64,000 nucleotides of DNA from the NCBI RefSeq assembly GCF_905163445.1, contig NC_053187.1, forward strand, positions 8,618,001 to 8,682,000, in the 5' to 3' direction. The stretch comes from Pararge aegeria. Lineage: Eukaryota > Arthropoda > Insecta > Lepidoptera > Nymphalidae. The notes beneath the pieces are model-generated. The model made no database searches. It was not told where the DNA came from and worked only from the letters and a program-made list of their open reading frames with translations. Shown piece by piece: positions 1 to 11,639 of the stretch. How positions within the stretch are numbered: the first letter of the stretch is position 1; each line of letters begins with the position of its first letter. The translations under genes and the position numbers were made by a program.

Positions 1-848
1 TGAAACTTACCTCTCTTTTCGCAGGTCGCTGTTCCGCTTCCGAAAAGTCGCCACAAGTATTTGTAGCTCTGAAGAGTGGCGCTCGTATAACTGCGACAGC
101 TGGGTTGTGAAGTCGGCAACTGTAACAAAAATTTCGTACTATTACTTTTATTGGATATTTACTTTATCAAATTCTGACAAGCACATACGGTATTGTCTGA
201 AATGGTGAGTCTAGAAGAATTAAATTCATCGGTATTTCTCATTTAACACAGGGGAGAACAATAAAAGTATGTTCAAAAACGTGCTCAAATATGAGCTAAT
301 TGCTCTAGAAATTTTGGATTTGAATTGAAAAAGGCGTTTCTGTAATTCCACACTCACCGTGGGGTGAGACATGATGATGGCCTGATACAGAGGGTTAAAA
401 GTTTTTAATGATAATTAAGAATATCAATATTCGAGCGAGATAATATTTGAGCCCGCATGTTTATATAATACAGGAAGTGCACCAAAATATTATCAGATGT
501 ATATCTCTTCCAGGCAGCTAGGGAGGGATTTCAGTGCTCTCAAGAACTACGAACTGTGTATGCAAGTTACAGGCAGAGTAAATGTTAAATTGAACTAATA
601 TCGTTCGTTCGTTATCGTAGGTTACCTGGTAGAGATCACTTTTAGTGATAAGGTCGCCTTTTGCTTTTAATTTTTTGTTTAACTATATTTGTAATTTCTC
701 CTTTACTACGCAATAAAGATGTTTAAATAAATAAATAAAATCGTTGCAGGGGTTTACCTAAACATAGATAAGAAACAAACAAAATCGGTTATTGGATGCT
801 TTGCGACCGACTCTGAATTAAGATTCCACCTATCAATTTATGGAATGA

Positions 849-1330
849 TGAGAAGTGGAAAACCATCGCTTATAAACAGATCGACACTTTGCAGGGAATA
901 CAAGGAACACGTCCTGCAACGTGCCATCAGCCTAAGGCGTATGTGTGAGCCTGTAATGATACTGGCAGCCCCGTCCTTCACAGATCGAACATTGCACAGC
1001 ATTGCAACAATGCTGTGTTCCGATCTGTTTTACTTTATATATTTTCGAATATATATGTTTATTATATTATGTATAGATAATTGCACCACCCGCAGCTGAT
1101 GGGATGAGATCTTCTTCTCTTCTTCTTAAGATCTTTCTTTAAGAGATGGCTTGCAGCAATAAGGCCGCCTTTGCGTGCCTAAAATTTATTTCGTTTTTAT
1201 TTTGTTTACTCCTTTTTATGTTTTATACTTATTTTAAGTCTGTATGTGTGTGTGTGTGCGTGTGGGTGGGTAATAAAGTATTTCTTCTTCCCCGGGAGAG
1301 CTCTGTCACAAGCAGCTTCACTGCAACTAA
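849..1330 (+). repeat. Interspersed repeat family A, split by a younger insertion
   Basis: The left part (849-1026) has the family landmarks 'aaccatcgcttataaacag', 'gcagggaatacaaggaacac' and 'cattgcaacaatgctg'. The right end (about 1288-1330) has 'gagctctgtcacaag'. Between them, about 1027-1287, sits a different sequence with 'aaggccgcctttgcgtgcc' and an AATAAA-containing 3' end, like the LINE-type 3' ends near 640 and 22513. Other family A copies in this window are at 4990, 11640, 21628 (minus), 41317, 49755, 54895 (minus) and 61418 (minus). The transposon class is not assigned. Confidence 0.6.
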
Positions 1331-1396
1331 AATGTCTGTTTAATTGCCGGAACCTACTGTGAGAGTTTGTGTATTTATTGTAAATATAGCTCCACC

Positions 1397-1497
1397 AATC
1401 CACACTGGGCCAGCGTGGTGGACTACGGCCTTAACCCCTCCTCATTGTGGGAGGAGACATTAGCCCTGTAGTGGGCTGGTAATGGGTTGATATGATG
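1397..1497 (+). repeat. 3' part of SINE-like family B
   Basis: The sequence 'ccagcgtggtggactacgg' followed by 'ggagacattagccctgtag' and 'gtaatgggttgatatgatg' matches the 3' half of the longer copies at 43222-43452 and 54150-54452. Those copies also carry a tRNA-like B box. Confidence 0.6.
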
Positions 1498-2266
1498 ATA
1501 GGTGTTAATGAATCTTATCAGATGTAGCTAAGATCCTGAATAAGTTACAATCCATTTAAAACTTTAAGTCTTTCATTCGGTATTATTAAAGATCTAGAAC
1601 TTCTGGCACTTTGACGTTTTCCATTAAAGACATATTTGAATAAGAATAAGAATGTGTCCTTAGAATATTGGAATAAAGAATTCTTACCTTATCATTCCGT
1701 TATAATTTTACTAAATCTTTTTAATTACTACATTATAAAAAGAGACTTTTTAATTACTTGTTTTTACCTACTTGAGACGGTTTAATATATTGCACGCAGT
1801 ACAATATTCGAAAGAAAATAAAAAATAAATTGTTCCATATTATACGAGTACATAAAAATACAAAGGTCTAGCTTGACACCAGTATTACGATTAATATATA
1901 ATTTGGTTGTTAAAGAAACCATATCAGAAGGCAGAATAAGAGACACAAGTTTACCTTTTTAGTTATGATACCTGAGAAATAGGTAGGATATTTTATATTT
2001 TAGACATCAAAGTTATAGATTCAGGTACCAAAATTTGATCGAAACAATTTGATTTATATTTATTTAGGTTCGTTGTCTTTATGTGCTTTATTTACTTGTA
2101 CACGCAAGAAAAATGTTAGCGAGATATTTTTGCCGCTGTATTTGATTTTTACGCGACTATAGCCGTGGAAAAATCACTGAAGCTTCAAGCTCGAATGTTT
2201 TCTTCGCCGCTTTGATAAATTTAGAATTATCTTTAATTAATAAAAAAATATATATTTCATAATCCT

Positions 2267-2272
2267 TTTATT
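2267..2272 (-). terminator. Poly(A) signal of the pickpocket gene
   Basis: The plus-strand hexamer TTTATT reads AATAAA on the minus strand, about 80 bases beyond the stop codon of the channel gene at 2353. This spacing is normal for an insect 3' UTR. Confidence 0.55.
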
Positions 2273-2352
2273 AAATTCGTTCTAATATAAAATGTTATTG
2301 GTATACATATTTCTAATAACAAGTTATGGCAAAGAAGGTTTTAGTCGATTCG

Positions 2353-3723
2353 CTATTTTACATTTGTGTATCTCCATTGTTTAAAACATACGTAATAACA
2401 AACTTCTACAATAGACAGTAAAGAACCACCAAAACCAAGCCCAAAGCAGTTACCCATAGCAACTAGCAAATCTAGTCCCGTACGAGCTACTTGTCGAGCA
2501 ACTCTCTCATAGGGTCGGTTGCTTAAAATCAATTTGACCTTTCTAGCTTTTAAATTACTCTCACAATCGATTAATTTCTTAGCCACAGTATTGTATTCTG
2601 GCTCTACGCACGACGACAGACAATCGCAATTCAAACCAGTTTCATTCATTCCTGGTACTTTGAGGTTCTTCAGTGTTGCATGGTGCTTTGTTAAACACTG
2701 CAAGCCTCGTACGTCGCAATACCTTTCCTTGTATTCATCAGGCGATAAATGTGAAGTGCAATTGCATAACTCGATCTGCGCTTCGATGCGGCAATTAATG
2801 ATGCACACCGAGTAACTGTAGCGATGATAACCTTTGATATTATCAGGTGATTCATCTGGAAACCTGCATTGACGAACATCAGGAGGTATGAACGAAAGTT
2901 CGGGTTCATTAAGTATATCCACGACAGAGAACAGTATGGAACCCTCCGTTCCATGTAAGACTGAAATTCTCCGATCCAATTCCATATTCCAATATGGTAC
3001 ATCTTCAGGTGAATGAAGGAATGCCTCAAAATCCTGCGCAAGGTTAAGTTCAAGCGTGCCCAATTTACGAGCATTCGACGATGCAGCATAGTACGGCGAT
3101 TGAATTAATCCAATTTGGTTATTATTTATGGAATAACAACGTCCATATTCAGTTTGAATCGGTTTGAAATGTTGGCAACAGTTCAAAGGTTTGTCGTTCC
3201 AAGTGCAACTAATAAACAGATCTTTGCACTCGGACCGGAACGCAGAACTATAATTCGAAAAATTGTGAATGGTAAAATTGTTTACTAAAGAGCAGCTCGG
3301 GCATTCGCCGGTGTAAAAAGCGATATCCTTTGCAAAAGAAACTATAGTTTCGCTGCTTTGTTTGTCTAACTTTTGCAATTTCACTAATATTTCGTCTAAA
3401 TTGGCAATTTCACACACTGTGACCGAAGGGACAGTTGTATTCCAGTCGAGATAATCCGTCTGCGTTGTAAAACGTATTGTATCTTCTTGATATGAGGAAA
3501 TATATTTGTAAATTGAGGCAACTGCTACAACCCAAACTTGCACATATATTATGCAATAAATTATCCTGCAAACTAAATGAACGTCCTTACGAGCCAAATA
3601 ACTTGGACCGTGAACTGAAAGATTTTTACACGTATATTTTAAACGTTGCAGTAATACATTTAGTTTAGCATGTATAAATTTCATTTTTGCCCTTCCACCA
3701 CGATATTCCGGCGACAAATACAT
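2353..3723 (-). CDS. Pickpocket-type DEG/ENaC sodium channel subunit
   Basis: This intronless 456-codon frame encodes a member of the degenerin/epithelial sodium channel family. Such subunits form trimeric, amiloride-sensitive cation channels in the plasma membrane; insect pickpocket proteins work in chemosensation, mechanosensation or liquid clearance. A short cytoplasmic N-terminus carries the conserved His-Gly gating pair (H39-G40). TM1 spans about 49-72. The large extracellular loop (about 75-410) is cysteine-rich, with the family blocks RCYSINN (195-201) and a C-x9-C-x-C run at 311-322. TM2 (about 414-446) contains GLGFGGSLLSIVE, with the G-x-S selectivity filter and conserved S..E. Length fits the lower end of the family. 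The first Met is at 3723, but Met14 at 3684 (443 aa) may be the true start because of the TATA position. The specific pickpocket orthologue cannot be assigned. No frameshift or missing core motif is seen. Confidence 0.92.
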   Translation of the reverse strand: MYLSPEYRGGRAKMKFIHAKLNVLLQRLKYTCKNLSVHGPSYLARKDVHLVCRIIYCIIYVQVWVVAVASIYKYISSYQEDTIRFTTQTDYLDWNTTVPSVTVCEIANLDEILVKLQKLDKQSSETIVSFAKDIAFYTGECPSCSLVNNFTIHNFSNYSSAFRSECKDLFISCTWNDKPLNCCQHFKPIQTEYGRCYSINNNQIGLIQSPYYAASSNARKLGTLELNLAQDFEAFLHSPEDVPYWNMELDRRISVLHGTEGSILFSVVDILNEPELSFIPPDVRQCRFPDESPDNIKGYHRYSYSVCIINCRIEAQIELCNCTSHLSPDEYKERYCDVRGLQCLTKHHATLKNLKVPGMNETGLNCDCLSSCVEPEYNTVAKKLIDCESNLKARKVKLILSNRPYERVARQVARTGLDLLVAMGNCFGLGFGGSLLSIVEVCYYVCFKQWRYTNVK

Positions 3724-3743
3724 TCCGAAATTATGGCGCTCGC

Positions 3744-3750
3744 TTTTATA
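3744..3750 (-). promoter_or_regulatory. TATA box of the pickpocket gene
   Basis: The minus strand reads TATAAAA here, inside 'cagtataaaagcgagc'. Its first base is only 27 nt upstream of the first ATG at 3723. With the usual spacing of about 30 nt, transcription would start near 3720, which favours the second ATG at 3684. Confidence 0.5.
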
Positions 3751-3892
3751 CTGTAACTACATTTAAGCAATGCATTAGCTTAATGTTTTGCTTTCTGGAA
3801 ACTTTTACCAGTAATTGTGTAATTGACACCACAACAAAAGGAAAACGTGAAGATAAAAACGTTTGATAAGGAACTTTTGGCAATTTGGTATG

Positions 3893-4147
3893 TAAATTGG
3901 GAATTTATTATTTCTGAATTTTCTCTGTTTAGGTCTGGTAGGAGGCCGTGGCTGGTTACCACCCTGCAGACAAAGACGTGCCGCTAAGAGATTTAGTGTT
4001 CCGGTGCGATGTCGCGTGGACACCGATTATGGTAGTATGACTACCGTACTCCCTAACAGGTTAGCCCGCTTCAATCTAAGACTGCATCATCACTTACAAC
4101 CAGGTGAGATTGCAGTCAAGGGCTAATTTGTAGTGGATTAAAAAAAA
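3893..4147 (+). repeat. A-tailed SINE-like family C copy
   Basis: Landmarks are 'ttctgaattttctctg', 'gtgttccggtgcgatgtcgc', 'ctccctaacaggttagcccg' and 'gtgagattgcagtcaaggg', ending in an A-run. Related plus-strand copies are at 10640, 45500, 49080 and 55983. The A-tail and the shared 3' end indicate a retroposed element. Confidence 0.7.
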
Positions 4148-4477
4148 CTCACATTTTTCGGGATTATTTTTTGTAATATAAATAGCTGGAAAAAGAGCAA
4201 GCCTAATTTTAAGTTAAGCTTGTATATGTATAGATAAAAAAGTTTGGGTATAAATGATCGCTCGAACCAGGCTAAATAGTCTTTAATCATAATGTGAGAT
4301 GGTGATAACAAAAGGAGCACCCGGCTAAGTTTGTTCTGGGATACTTTGTAGACTAGGGTTCGTTTGGAACTCTCGTAGATTTAATTTGAATTTTACGAAT
4401 GTACTTATCGCCATCATCTCACTACCACGTACCTACACATTTTTATATTGTAACGCAGGTTCGGTCAAAGTACAGGG

Positions 4478-4715
4478 ATTTTCATCATATCAACCCATTA
4501 CCTGTCCACTGCAGGGCACGGATCTCCACCCACAATAAGCCTCCTCATTCAGTATTCCGTAGTCCACCATGCTGACAGCACATTATGGAGAACTCTCAGG
4601 CATGAAGGTTTCCTCACGATGTTTTTCCTCACCGTTAAAGCATTGATATTTTAATAGCTAAAAACGCACATAACTTAGAGAAATTAGAGGTGTGTGCTCG
4701 ACTCGGCCCCCGAAA
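4478..4715 (-). repeat. SINE-like family B copy
   Basis: This is the reverse complement of family B: 'catatcaacccattacctg', 'ccactgcagggcacgg' and 'tccaccatgctgacagcac' match the 3' half of the 43222 and 54150 copies, followed by the 'gaaaaacatcgtgaggaaac' segment in reverse. Confidence 0.6.
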
Positions 4716-4820
4716 GCTAAGCCTACTAGGCTAGAAAAGGTTAATTCAAATAAGTCATGAGAGCACTGATCCAGTGATCCAGATAATTCATAGTGCAGGT
4801 TAATATGGCTAGATGACGAT

Positions 4821-4861
4821 GTGTGTATTGTCGTAGTATATTTATTTATTTATTTATAGAA
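4821..4861 (+). repeat. 3' end of tRNA-like SINE family D
   Basis: The short piece 'gtgtgtattgtcgtagtata' followed by (TTTA)n is the terminal part of the tRNA-like family seen complete at 53878-54118 (minus). Confidence 0.5.
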
Positions 4862-4989
4862 CTGCCGGGTGGGCTACAAATGTATGGCGTAAGTATTGAG
4901 GTGCTCCAGCCAAGAGATGCGATCTGTACTCCATAAACATTACAACCTGCGACTCTTGTATACTATTAATTTTTTTTTAAATAATAATT

Positions 4990-5215
4990 TACGGACCAAG
5001 TAAATGACCTCATAGTTAGTGGAAAACCCTCGCTTATAAACACAGCAACACTTCACAGGGCATGCGAGGAGCACGTCCTGCAACATATCGCCCTGTATCC
5101 GTCAATTTGAGGCTTAGGTTTTAAGCCTCATGTGTCTGTTATTATCACGCCCTTTGGACCGGAACACAGCGGAGCTCTGTCACAATAAGCTCTACTGCCA
5201 CTTACTACAAAAGTA
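4990..5215 (+). repeat. Interspersed repeat family A copy
   Basis: It contains 'tacggaccaagtaaatgacc', 'gcttataaacacagcaacac', 'gggcatgcgaggagcacgtc' and 'gagctctgtcacaataagc', colinear with the other family A copies. Confidence 0.65.
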
Positions 5216-8200
5216 TGTAGCTTAACAAGTTTTTTTTTATTGCAAAATAGTTACTGAATTAACCTTGTTTTTTTTTATCATCCGCAAAAGTATTTTAATT
5301 TATTTCATTAATTGTTCTAATTCTTCCTTTAAGAATAAGCTTTTATGATTTTGCAAAATATAATCTGTTTTCTTTTTACAAGAACAACGACTATTTCATA
5401 CACAAGAAATAAAAAGGTGGATCAAAACACCTTTCACATTTTCATAGTGATGCATGAAGTCTTTAAATATTCACCTCAGCCCGGAGACTCATTACCAGGT
5501 TTTACGCCGCTGCTGAGACGACTTAAAACTTTACTGTGTCATAATTACCTATCTCACCTTCAGTCACCTTACGTGCTGCCTTAAATTCTTGACATAAATC
5601 AGCCTAAAATGTTCTTTCACCAAAGTTTTAACAACGTTAATATGGCCAGGAACAAAATTTTTACCGTAACACAATTGCAGACCTAACCGAATAAAAGACG
5701 TTGGAAAATAAATGTAGCAAAGCACATATATACTATTTATAATTTAAGGAAATGGAATTACAAAGACAGCGGCCTATAGCTTAATAACTAGCTATTTAAA
5801 AAAAAGTGTGTACCTACTGCGTATAAAAGGTATGTAATAACCAATCGTATGAAAATGTTCACTCATTATCTAGTAAGTAAAGTTACAAAATCTGATTAGA
5901 TAACTTGAGAGAAGTACCCGAAGCATGTTCTTAAATCATAATGAAATCTCAGGCAACTTTTCGCAATAAAATTATTATTCATTTTATGTATTTACATTTT
6001 ATGTATGACGTATATACTTCCAAATTTTAATTGAAACTTTTTAATTTGGTAGTATGCCCCATTGAAACTTATAATTTAAGTTATAACCAAACATAAAACA
6101 ATATCAATGCAGTCGATTTTATAGCAATATCAAAACAGTACCTTTTTTAATACAATTAGTTTGCAGTTGTTTTTTGTGCTGTTATATGGAAAGTACTTGA
6201 ATTAATCGGTCTGGTACCTTTATAAGTATCGCGTAGGAAGGCATTACCTTTTCTGATGTTGCCTTCTAGAAATAGTACCTATAATACCTTCCTACACAAG
6301 GATCAATCAACAGCAATTTTAAATGGAAATTTTATTTTCGTTATTGGCAATTATCTATAAAATGAAAGCCTTGTTATTAAAAAACGTTTGTTTTTATATT
6401 AAAAAGAAGTAAGATTTTTAATTTAAGTTTGATTCATTCGTTCATGTGATCTAGTTAATCTTAATTAAAAAAAAAAATGTTTAAATGAGCTAAACCAAAC
6501 ACCCATTTTTTTTTCTATATAACATAAATATTTATTTGTTAAGTAGTGTTTGTTAAGTAAGTAAGTTGTGCGTAGGTGACCTATTTGCCATTATTAGTAT
6601 CGCAGTATATTTTTTTTTTACTAAATAGTTTTACTCACACACACATATATTTGAATAGCAGTAAAATTATTTTTAATTCATTCCAATCGGACATTTAATT
6701 AGAAAGTTATCGCAAGTTATAAAAAAAGGAGGACTACACCTAAACAAAACCGTTATTTAGAGATATATATATATATTTTAATTGAAATAGTTTTTTTTTT
6801 TACTTTTTTTTACAAGATTACATTGCATCTTATAAATATGTGTAGTGTAAATTTATTGGACACACATATCTCAAATAAATTGTTCATATGCTATATACTT
6901 TTAAAACAAAAACAAATGCGGACGAAGTCGAGGGCCATGTCTATTATAATCACTGACCTTATAATTCTAATATAAAAAAGAAACGTGTTACGAGGAGGTT
7001 TTTGACAGTGTTATAAAGTCTACGCATACAATACTCGTATGAACTCGTATGTCTAGCTTTGTATCTCATATTTCTGAGAAACTCCGCAATTTCACTCGCA
7101 GGCACATGTTCATGACAACGTGACACCGTTATTTTGGTGGATATAATCTGATTTGGATGTGAAAATTCAGATGATGTTAAAGTGTGAAAAAGATTGTCTT
7201 CTGAAACTTCACTTATTATTAATTTTGCATTAATTTACTGAAATAAATGTTTAATAAATAATAACCTAGCGTTGTTAAAACAATAAATCTTAGGATTATT
7301 ATTTTAAAGGTCGTCCATCCGCCCATCGTAGTAAGGTATAGGGATAAAAAGTGGGTACCAATAGTAAATGCTTTAAATGCTACGGAAACTGTTTCCAGGT
7401 GGTGTTCGTTAATAAAAACTGTTTCCTGCTCAAACAATCCAGTTATGTATCGCTGCAAACCTGAGCGGTAACAAACAAACAGACGTACTTTCGTATTTAT
7501 AATATTATTAGTTATTATGTATTTATTCGCACACCACGACAAAGTTTAAGGGAACAAAAAATAGAAGAAGAGAGAATACAAAATGCGTAAAAAATGATTA
7601 TTACATTGAACTCGATGTTTGCGTATTAGATATACGCATCTACGTTAAGTAAATTACAATATAATAATTAATATTTAATAAATAAGTTTAAAAAAAAGAA
7701 AAAAATATGAAATAGTCAAACGTTTGACTTTATTATACAACTAAAAAGCAAAAAATAAATGTTTTTAACATTTTTTTATCGGTGCCAAGTAAAATGTATA
7801 AAGTTACTATGTATAGATCATATACCTACTTCTTATTCCCAGTTATATATAGTAGCAAGGAAAGTATCAGTAATTTTCTACTTTTTTACTTGGCACTATA
7901 CTATAATCGAAGCGCAACCAGTGTAATACTTATTATTGTGTAGTTCTGGTACCCATCTGTGGTTGGTTCTTTTTGATAGCAAATGCTCAAGTTACTGTAT
8001 ACAATAATCAAACCGCTATAATATTTGAAGAGTTCCCTCAATTTCCCCAGGACTCCTTAAATATATCTTGACCTGATGAAAATGGGACTGCATGGGAAGT
8101 TTACCGTCTTAATACAAATTTTCGAAAATGGTTCATAACTGACGGAGTTCTGAGCTAGCAAACGTACAAAAAAACGAAAAAAAAACAAAGAAATGCAACC

Positions 8201-8370
8201 GAATTGAGAACCTCCTGCTTTTTTGTATGGTAATAGTTAAAAAGTCATCATTGACACTATACTTGGGTGTACTGGGATTGCTAGTAGATAACTAACTATA
8301 CAGCTTTATCGGTAAAGCTTATAAATACATTTTTTTCCGCTACACAACGTCTCTGCTCCGTTAAGCTGCT
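5216..8370. other. AT-rich noncoding stretch with repeat remnants
   Basis: No supported gene. The piece at about 6908-6945 reads 'gcggacgaagtcgagggcc', a minus-strand end of the 'cccgcgacttcg' repeat. The block about 7300-7515 ends 'gtaacaaacaaacagacg ... tttataatattattagtta', a 3' end type common to several repeats in this window. The 107-codon minus-strand frame at 7219-7542 lies across that repeat and is not considered a gene. Confidence 0.5.
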
Positions 8371-8567
8371 CAAAGATCAATTGGATTTATTCATGACATA
8401 ACGAACCCGAGAATTGAACGAAACGGACCAATTTTATTTATAAATCTCCGTTGATCTCAATTGAAATGTTCCATTTTTAAACTGTAATTATAAAAGCTCA
8501 GCTCGTCAGTCATTGATTCCTAATTACTATCATGATTTTCAGCCTCTTAATGACGTACTATTGGGCA

Positions 8568-8692
8568 ATGCACGGTCCTGGACGGACCAGACACGGACTG
8601 TGTATTGTGGAACTCCCTACAAAAGACCTATGTCCAGTAGTGGACGTCAATTTGTTGAGGTGATGATGATGATTGGGCAATTGCTTCCTATT
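8568..8692 (+). repeat. LINE ORF-end remnant with GATGAT tail
   Basis: The sequence 'gtggaactccctacaaaag', 'cctatgtccagtagtggacg' and a GATGATGATGAT tail match the better preserved copy at 23868-24041. There the translation reads like the C-terminal end of a non-LTR element ORF (DDIRRVAGSRW ... QDRRLWNTL ... TYVQQW). Confidence 0.65.
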
Positions 8693-8700
8693 CAATAACT

Positions 8701-10635
8701 TTTACCAGTCCACTGCTGGACTACAAGCCTCTCCTAACTGAAGGGTTAACCAAAACAAAGGAGGGTTTGCATAAAAATCACCACGCTGGGCTAACGGTTT
8801 GGTAATCGCAGTAGGTGGTAGTATTATCACAGAGTACGCTGCTTTCCGCGATCCTTTGTATTCCATTAGTTGCCTTGCACAACACCTGCGATAAAAGGAT
8901 GGGCACAACTGGATTCTGATCCGGCGTCGTCACACGGTCATAAGAGGGAGAAATAATTTAAGGTGCCCTCCGATAACGTTAAGCCCTTTACTCTTCCACC
9001 CTGTGTAACGAATAAGCTAACATAAGACATAATATGTCCTACTACTTGGCAAAGGTATCCTTACACACATGAGAAAGGGGTATGGAGTATAGACGCTACG
9101 CTGCGTTGGTGGGTTAAACCAATGGACAACATATTCGAATATCAACCTCGTGGTTCACAGTCGAACATGTTTATCACAAGACGTGCGAGACAGTTCGAGA
9201 TTCTAGGAACGAAAATAGATGAACGTATAAAATTACTTAAATAAACAATTAGGTAGATTTAGTTTACGTTGAGTTCTCTAGTATAAATAAACTAGCTATA
9301 CCCGGCCACGCTTCGGTGTGGCTGTTTGATAATTCATTAATTTAATTTGTTCCTGTCACCATGGAAACTTTAGACTAAAAGTATACATAAATACAAAATA
9401 TACTCTCAAGATATGACCAGATTCGATGACATTATCAAATATTTAATATATGCAATTTTTTTTCTACAAATTCTGACACATTCTACGAGTTCATCGTACA
9501 TATATATACTTGGAGAAAATATCAGTATAAATTAGTTAAAAAAAAATATTAAAACAATGCAAATACTCTGTCTTGTTTTTGCTTACACCACGGTACGGTA
9601 ATTTTCGTTTGAATTATCCACTATAAGGACATATCGAATTATATTTATAGTTTGTCTTTTAAATCGTAACTATGAGTCTTCTTACTCGAATTAAACTATA
9701 ATAATTATTATTATGTCAAAAATCAAAATGACTGGTTGCTTAATAACGGTGTAAAAAAAGGAAAAATCAATAAACAAAGAGTCACTCTAAGATTACTTAA
9801 AGATTTTGATACATTTTTACAATTAATTGCCTATGAATCAATGATCCATGAACAACTTTACATTGTAGGACACACTAAAACTGTAGTATACAAGATCAAT
9901 AATATCCTATTGTGTTCCATTATCCCCCGAAGCACGTATACAGACGGATGTGGGCTCTAAGCTGCTATCTAGAGCTACAAAATTAAAGTGGGGGGTTAGG
10001 ATCTTTCCATATTATTATTGATAGAGGTGCAAATAAGCACGATTAAATATGGTGTGTAACTTAGTTTAGTTATTTTTATCGAAAGCAGATTTGAGCTTAA
10101 ACATGAGGGATTTTACTGTCACACTGGCCTTGACACTGGTGTCATTATTATTGACACGTTAGCACACTACAATAAGTTAAAGAAACAAAAGAAGTGTGGA
10201 AAACAAAAGGCTAAGGGGTATTCCAACTAAAAATCAGCGCTACATGTTTGAAAGGGCAAGTGGCATAATGTTTTACCCTTTTCATAGGTAGTGCCAATCA
10301 ATTCAAAAGTCATCCTGAAGCTACTATTATTATTATTTAACTTAACATGGTAACGAAAGCGGGAAGCCTGTGTTATAGATAACCTTAGAATAATATTGTT
10401 TTCTTTTATTTCGTTACATGTTATGCACGGCTAGAATGAGCAGGAGACAATTATCACCCCGGATAAAAGGATAAAAATTTATCTTCTCCCGCAGCTTTAT
10501 ATGCTCTCAGAGAGAAATAATATCCAAATATGTTTAAAAATTAAAGCAGGTGGACACGTTAATTATATCCTTTGTCAGAGGATAAAATTTTTAACGCAAA
10601 ACGCAACGCAATTTAAGATGGTAGTAAGTTAACCT
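8701..10635. other. Noncoding region with fragmentary repeats
   Basis: No gene is supported. The block at 8701-8945 ('cagtccactgctggactac ... ccggcgtcgtcacacggtc') belongs to a repeat with related pieces at 21888-22020 and 30398-30530. A short repeat start 'ctagctatacccggccacgc' lies at about 9291. The block at 10435-10590 ('ggataaaaatttatcttctc', 'gcaggtggacacgttaatta') recurs at about 56865-57075. Confidence 0.5.
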
Positions 10636-10639
10636 ATTA

Positions 10640-10763
10640 GAGTGATGGCAGTTATATTAAAACAAACATGGGCAAGCCCGTCCCACCTTAGCCCACATCT
10701 GCACTTTCTATCAGGTGAGATTGTGTCCAATTTCTGGCCTATTACCAATTAAAAAAAAAAATT
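10640..10763 (+). repeat. Degraded family C SINE-like copy
   Basis: The end 'atcaggtgagattgtgtcc' followed by 'attaccaattaaaaaaaaaa' aligns loosely with the A-tailed 3' end of the copies at 3893 and 55983. Confidence 0.45.
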
Positions 10764-11635
10764 CTAATCGCAGATTTCTGAGCGGCATCGTACTGGAATT
10801 GCTTGGTGGCGCCTTCAGTCACCGAAATTACAAATCTCCATAATGCCCTCTCGAGGATCGAAGCCGGGGGCATAAGATACATAAGACGAGAATTCATCTT
10901 CTCACTCAAAATTCTATTCAAATTTCGATTTAATTTTGTTAAATAGGTTCATAGGAAAATAAAACAATGTCTTAAACACAATATAAAAAGTGTAGTTTTA
11001 TACTTCAATCGAGCAACTAATAAATATGCAAGCCAAAATGCCAAGCCTTTCCGTTTAAGAACACTTTAGTCCCCATGAGGTTTGAAGTTCCGAGTTTTCT
11101 TGAGAGCCATTTCTTTGTCCTACACTTCACTTGGAAACACACACTTGGGAACAGTTCGTTCAATGAATCTAAATGAGTTTTGTATGTAATTGAAAGGCAA
11201 CATACACATTGTATCGATACTTTGCTTTTCGCTTTTAGCCAATTCAATCTGTAGGTACTAACAATCAGTCTGTGGTATACTAATAAAGTGTTCTATGAAT
11301 CGATAATTATTTTATTATTTTCAGTCTTATAGCGTGATGTAGCGGAGACCTTTTTACAACTTTTGTACTAATTAGTTGTCCGCGACTTTGTTTACGTGAA
11401 AATTTGGATGTGAATTCAATATATAAAATATAGTCATTCTTCGACCCCTTGAATTAGCACTATGCAATAAAAACTAGTCTATGTATTGCGCGTGAAAAAC
11501 AAAAACAAATCTATCTCTCGGAAATCTTACATTTTACCGGGAATAAAATTAGCTTATGCTTGATTCCTGTTCATAATCTATCTCAGGGCTAAATTCCATC
11601 CAGATCAATTCAGCCGTTCTGGCGTGATTATTGTA
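10764..11635. other. Noncoding, remnant repeat sequence
   Basis: Nothing gene-like is supported. The part from about 11340 to 11635 ('ttagttgtccgcgactttg ... cgggaataaaattagcttat ... gatcaattcagccgttctgg') is a decayed copy of a common interspersed repeat. A minus-strand 76-codon frame at 11017-11247 shows no recognisable motif. Confidence 0.45.
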
Positions 11636-11639
11636 ATAA

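Larger units (their letters stand above)
1..2240. other. Intergenic region with repeat fragments, no host gene seen
   Basis: No convincing exon is visible. The stretch holds a LINE-like 3' end near 640-740 that finishes in an AATAAA followed by (AAAT)n-type sequence, a SINE-like copy at 849-1330 split by another repeat, and the 3' part of a second SINE family at 1397-1497. A short GT microsatellite lies near 1243-1262. The short open frames here are explained by the repeats. Confidence 0.6.

Noticed and set aside
845..1099. 84-codon plus-strand frame
   Set aside because: It is fully covered by interspersed repeat family A and its insertion.
7219..7542. 107-codon minus-strand frame with hydrophobic stretches
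   Set aside because: It lies over a repeat 3' end ('gtaacaaacaaacagacg') and the hydrophobicity follows from T-rich sequence.
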